From Papilionanthe hookeriana x Papilionanthe teres (taxonomy: Eukaryota; Streptophyta; Magnoliopsida; Asparagales; Orchidaceae), in the NCBI GenBank assembly GCA_022702705.1, contig CM040433.1, forward strand, positions 22,908,167 to 22,972,166: a DNA stretch of 64,000 bases, read 5' to 3'. This document shows positions 61,263 through 64,000 of this stretch, one piece after another. The position numbers and the translations under genes were made by a program. The notes under the pieces are model-generated. The model made no database searches, was not told where the DNA came from, and saw nothing but the letters and a program-made list of their open reading frames with translations. Positions within the stretch are counted from its first letter, which is position 1. Every line of letters starts with the position of its first letter.

Positions 61263-63390
61263 ATTAAATATAACATCACCTAATACATAAAAGAAATTAA
61301 ATATAAAGCAACTTGAACACTATTCCAAATTTAAACCCTTTAACTTAAATCAAATCATTTGAATACTAATTTACCCTTGAAAGCTTTGGTTATTATAACT
61401 CCTAAACAGAACATTAAATGAAATGTTACTTCACTCATAAGATATTCAAATGTCTTAATTCACTGGGCAAGTTAACAAAACTTGAAAACCTCGGACGATT
61501 GATTCATTTATATAATTAAATTCATTTGGACTTAAAACAATCCTAAAAATATTGAAAAGATGTTTAAGATTCTTCTTAAGCACTTCCTCAATATGATAGG
61601 ATATTTATAGTAACAATTGGACTTAATTGTTCTTTGATGAAGAAAATCGTCCTCAAACAAAAACACAAAGAACCTAAACGTCATAGGGGATACTAGATAT
61701 AGGATTAGGAATTTGGTAGAAAACCATAACCTTTCCCTTAGCTTTACTAGGAACTTGCTTAAATATTCTAATTGTGTTTTAAGTGTAGCTTGGGATGACG
61801 GGAAGACCCTCCAGTGCACGCTTTTATTTTATTGACGATTTACTTTCTTGCAATTTACTTCCTATGATTTACTTTATTGCAATGCACTTTACTTTTCTTG
61901 CATGATAAAACAATCGTTGCATGAAAACCCACACCTTTAGGATAGTCCCTAAAACCGAAACCAAAACTAAGTTAAAAGTCATTGCAAGATAAAATTCACC
62001 GCCACAACATTTCAAAATATAAAACAACTCGAAATTTAATCACAAACGAACACGAAAACTACAATTGCAACTAAATTAAAACGCCTCGTTGGATGATCGG
62101 GAATACCTCGGATGATGTAACCTACGTGTTGCTAACGGGATTTCACGTGTCTAAATGAAAGTGTGGAACTCATTCGGTTGAGTTTAGCAGAATTCATCTG
62201 GACTAAGTGAATCCGATAAAAATAATGATGCCGGAAGGATGGAACCGTGGGATCTTAACCGGTGTCGTTATAATCAACTTTAAGATTTGTTTTAATCAAA
62301 ATACAAAAACACTTGGAAAATTAAGACTTCTCTAAACCAAAACACTTTTCTCATCCCCGGATTTATGATTTCTAAAACTAAACCTCTGCAACAACAAGGA
62401 GCTTGGAGCATGGTGGGCAGACACGGCCATCGTCATCAACAAAACTTGAACCAACTTCAAGCAAAACCTTCTTAGAATTAAAACAACAAAGCCATAGGAC
62501 TTCGAGGTAGCTTGCACTAGTGCAACATAAATCCTCAACTCTTCGTTAGGCATTTGCATTGCAAATTAAGCCCTAACCTAGGTCTTAGGATTCAGAGGTA
62601 GTCGTCCGATACGACAATAAACCCTCACATCTTCTAAAGTTATTTGTTTGATCTTATCATACAAATATAACCCCTAATTAATTAAAATTGGCAAGATTGA
62701 AATACTAAATAAACATTAGTACTTTCCTAAATTCAAGCCAAACAATAGGATAGTCGGAAATTACCGAAGTTCACTTCGAATCGGTGATTTCTCCTACCTT
62801 TCTTCCTTTGGATTCACAAAACAAAATGTTCCAAATTTGATCCATTCCCTATTGAAATTCCAAAATTCAATCTTTGAAAACCTTAAACTTTGAAATTCTT
62901 GAGAGCGAGAATTATTGGTTATTATCGAGAGTTTTCTTAGGTGATTCCCGTCACTTAAGATGTAATTAACTATAGGGGCTTGCCCTTATAGAGAATTTTA
63001 AAGAACCCGAGTAATATAAACCCTGTTTAATACTTTCATATTAAACGGGGAATTTGTCGGCTTATAAAATTGGTTCGCAGACCAAACGGATGTCATAAAA
63101 CTTCTAGTTTATTTGATCGAGCCCCACTCTCGAGCGAGTGTGTCTATCCTGAGGGATAGATACACGGCTTGTGGTGCGGTGCTCGTTTATATAAACTATT
63201 TGGGATGTGAGATCGGTTTAATCTCATATCTTAAAACTTTCAAATTTAAAATTATTTTCAAAGTCAAATACTACTTTCTAAATTATATATATATTTAAAT
63301 CAAATTTAAAATTTAAATTCGCCGACAACTTCTGTTAGGCGCCCCCCTTTTTAAAATATCACACAACCTAAAAATAGTGCCGACAGAGCT

Positions 63391-63920
63391 CTGGTGTGAG
63401 AGCCAGTATCCTCCCAGCCTAACCACAAATTTCGGGACTCAACCTAGGATTAGCCAATGTTCTTTATGCACTCATAAGAGGGTAAAGAATATGATTGCTT
63501 CTATTTGGCACATACAATATTTAATGCATCTCATTCTTTTACATTATCCAATTCACTACCTAAGAATAGTTGATTTTATTATCTTAAATTCACAAAACCA
63601 ATTGATCCAAAAAAGGTTATCTTTAGAATTAATATTTTCCTTTAGGAGTAGTTATTAGTTATTTTAAACATAAGACTTACCTTAGGAGTATTTGTTAGAA
63701 AAATCACTTATATCGACCTTCCAAACTAAAGTCTGATAATAGTAAACTAGAATTTGACTAATGACCTCTTACCTCATTTCCCTGTACGATCGATAAATGG
63801 GACTCCACTAGAGCCCTGTATTACTTGAATGATATGTATACTTGCGTAGAACCTCTAGTGTGTGCACGTACATACCAACATAAAAATAAGCAGAAAAATA
63901 GCATACGACAGGGCGCATCA
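63391..63920 (+). repeat. 3' LTR of the Athila-like element, right part
   Basis: It resumes after element B. aattaaccaatgttctttg (51250s) pairs with gattagccaatgttcttta here, and both continue in parallel to ttacttgaatgatatgtata and cttgcgtag, ending about GGGCGCATCA. The final 80 bases of the window hold nothing I recognise. Confidence 0.78.
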
Positions 63921-64000
63921 AGGTGTCGGCTACTTGTTGAAGGCTTGTGATTGAAAAATCATCCCTTTTTTTTCTTGTCCTAAAAATTTGTTAGTGTATT

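Larger units (their letters stand above)
56312..63385 (+). mobile_element. Element B: 7,074-bp non-coding TG...CA element nested in an LTR
   Basis: It starts TGTTGACCTCATTTTTG and ends ATAGTGCCGACA, with 5-bp direct repeats gagct at 56307-56311 and 63386-63390. TG...CA ends and a 5-bp duplication are the marks of LTR-retroelement integration. The interrupted LTR continues on both sides. No RT, integrase or gag frame was seen and no internal copy of the ends, so it is either one giant solo LTR or a LARD-like element. Landmarks: a G-poor tract at 56860-57780, TATA-like tatttaaa at 58365-58372, a GC-rich island at 58960-59175, and a pentanucleotide repeat at 60960-61260. Element A (21443) is a relative. 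Confidence 0.8.
49437..63920 (+). mobile_element. LTR retrotransposon (Athila/Tat-like, degenerate) with a nested insertion
   Basis: The 5' LTR 49437-51711 and the 3' LTR, split as 55005-56311 plus 63391-63920, are collinear: cacctaaaaa at both starts; ttttggttttaggtacaa; gatgggcgtagaatt (51091, 56201); then cgaccttccaaa, gatcgata, tgatacatatacttgcgtag / tgatatgtatacttgcgtag. PPT-like cggagaggag precedes TGACAC of the 3' LTR. After the 5' LTR 'agtttttagcca' resembles the TTTTTGGCGCC primer-site region of Athila/Tat elements. The 3.3-kb interior has gag-like debris only. The 3' LTR lacks about 400 bp found in the 5' LTR (near 50450-50800). Confidence 0.8.

Noticed and set aside
1..64000. tRNA or rRNA genes
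   Set aside because: I scanned for tRNA A/B-box words and conserved rRNA stretches by eye and saw none; the only tRNA-related sequences are retroelement primer sites.

Overview
This is a stretch of AT-rich, repeat-laden plant nuclear DNA. It holds one recognisable host gene, the chloroplast photosystem II assembly factor HCF136 (Ycf48 family), on the minus strand. Seven of its exons lie at 2125-33100. The plant-type nuclear gene, the LINE, copia, gypsy and PIF/Harbinger families and the bloated introns point to a flowering plant with a large genome and long introns. The sequence does not let me name the species.

HCF136, read right to left: exons 32865-33100, 31690-31820, 30578-30710, 30016-30138, 18575-18649, 16947-17062 and 2125-2191. 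They join without a frame break into 292 C-terminal residues plus stop. Two introns are very large, 11,366 bp and 14,755 bp. The exon(s) for the transit peptide and first propeller blade are not found in the remaining 30.9 kb. Either the next upstream intron is at least 30.9 kb long or the 5' part lies elsewhere. If the gene is intact, nearly everything from 2125 to 64000 is intronic.

Last intron (2192-16946): a Pack-type TIR element carrying a decayed gene fragment (4423-5586); a short RTE-LINE copy with 19-bp target duplications (6937-7225); two tandem LINE derivatives that keep ORF1 but have no ORF2, bounded by (TA)n arrays (7598-11198); a deleted copia element with both LTRs and a tRNA-Met primer site (11370-13471); and an almost full-length decayed RTE LINE (13634-16735).

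Introns 17063-18574 and 18650-30015: a 238-bp tandem duplication, a solo-LTR-like segment, a Harbinger transposase fossil, a 95-bp tandem repeat array, a long non-coding element called A here (21443 to about 26242), a copia 3' remnant and a third RTE-LINE fragment.

Right half (33101-64000): a Ty3/gypsy integrase fossil (about 35110-36440); a gypsy LTR pair with only 427 bp between the LTRs (37401-41770); a structurally complete 6.1-kb PIF/Harbinger element with TIRs and TAA duplications, a Myb/SANT gene, a damaged transposase and a strongly strand-asymmetric 309-bp minisatellite (41885-47983); and an LTR retrotransposon (49437-63920) whose 3' LTR is split by a 7,074-bp TG...CA element without coding capacity, called B here (56312-63385), with a 5-bp GAGCT duplication. 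B is a relative of A.

I see no gene cluster, CRISPR array, tRNA or rRNA. The unusual content is in the gene architecture and in the structure of several elements: the ORF1-only LINEs, the A/B non-coding family and the Harbinger minisatellite.
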